DNA of 6,961 nucleotides from Cohaesibacteraceae bacterium (lineage in GTDB: Bacteria > Pseudomonadota > Alphaproteobacteria > Rhizobiales > Cohaesibacteraceae), in contig JAESRR010000040.1 in NCBI GenBank assembly GCA_016764535.1, positions 1 to 6,961 of the forward strand, written 5' to 3'. Below, piece after piece: positions 6,616 to 6,961 of this stretch. Position numbers and translations under genes: made by a program. Numbering within the stretch: the stretch's first letter is position 1; each line of letters starts with the position of its first letter. The notes under the pieces are model-generated. The model had not been told where the DNA came from, searched no databases, and saw nothing but the letters and a program-made list of their open reading frames with translations.

Positions 6616-6961
6616 TCAATGCGCCACACCTGTCGCAGCACTCTCGTCTATCAATTGACCAGTCTGGAATCTATGCAATCCAAACGGCTCCACAAGTGGA
6701 TGTGGCCGGTTATTTGCAATGGTATCTGCAAATGTGTCACCTGATCCCGGGATTGCCTTAAAGCCGCCTGAGCCCCAGCCACAGTTTACATATAACCCAT
6801 TAATGTCAGTCAGCCCAATTATTGGACTATTGTCGGGTGTAAGATCAATTGTTCCACCCCAATGACGCAGCATCGCCAATCGTGAAAGGGATGGAAACAA
6901 AGTTAAAACCGAACCAATAGTGTCTTCCAGATGCTGGAAATTTCCCCGCCGGGAATAATTG
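6616..6961 (-). CDS. soxB: Sarcosine oxidase beta subunit, C-terminal 114 residues (5' part outside window)
   Basis: SoxB is the catalytic subunit of tetrameric sarcosine oxidase and belongs to the DadA/MSOX-type FAD-dependent amine oxidases. It binds FAD, and FMN covalently on a His that is not in this window. The frame is open to base 6960, so the ATG at 6898-6900 is internal; the residues before it read NYSRRGNFQHLEDTIGSVLT. Visible signatures are LRHWGGTIDLTPDNSPIIG and LYVNCGWGSGGFKAIPGSG, then the HPL / LHRFQTGQLIDE / VAH tail typical of SoxB. The Lys of GGFK (codon 6757-6759) corresponds in position to the Lys of monomeric sarcosine oxidase that contacts the substrate carboxylate. The stop is TGA at 6616-6618. 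soxD follows after 29 bases, giving the usual soxB-soxD-soxA-soxG order. The rest of the protein, roughly 300 residues judging from family size, lies beyond the edge. Confidence 0.95.
   Translation of the reverse strand, partial: NYSRRGNFQHLEDTIGSVLTLFPSLSRLAMLRHWGGTIDLTPDNSPIIGLTDINGLYVNCGWGSGGFKAIPGSGDTFADTIANNRPHPLVEPFGLHRFQTGQLIDESAATGVAH

Noticed and set aside
1..6961. Mobile elements, CRISPR arrays, tRNA/rRNA genes, riboswitches
   Set aside because: No transposase, terminal repeats, regularly spaced repeats or recognisable RNA gene was seen on either strand.

Overview
The window looks like chromosomal DNA of a moderately AT-rich alphaproteobacterium. That placement rests on three things: the style of the PhoQ/FeuQ-type sensor kinase, a Rickettsia 17 kDa-type lipoprotein, and a soxBDAG heterotetrameric sarcosine oxidase operon of the rhizobial/marine alphaproteobacterial kind. 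It is inferred from protein resemblance alone; no rRNA or tRNA is present. I see no mobile element, CRISPR array or phage gene.

Left part, plus strand. Bases 1-479 are the C-terminal ATPase domain of a sensor histidine kinase whose start lies outside the window. A 156-base gap follows, with two hairpins and a TATAAT box. Next is a small outer-membrane lipoprotein with a glycine-zipper segment (636-1103). A 139-base gap then carries a perfect 14-bp inverted repeat just after a consensus TTGACA. The last plus-strand gene (best start 1243, end 2649) encodes a 468-residue, apparently soluble and helical protein that I do not recognise.

Right part, minus strand. Reading from 6961 down to 2665, the genes are soxB (C-terminus only), soxD, soxA and soxG, the four subunits of tetrameric sarcosine oxidase. 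soxD/soxA share an ATGA overlap and soxA/soxG an ATGATG junction, so this is one tightly coupled transcription unit. The enzyme oxidatively demethylates sarcosine to glycine and passes the one-carbon unit to tetrahydrofolate (or releases formaldehyde), with O2 as electron acceptor. The operon runs tail-to-tail into the unknown helical gene with a 15-base gap. No folate one-carbon gene follows soxG within the window.

The region is mostly ordinary. The points most worth a second look are a His-to-Cys change at a zinc-ligand position of SoxD, the unrecognised 468-residue protein, and the long inverted repeat at 1130-1162, which could be a terminator or an operator. I did not find a convincing new multi-gene system.
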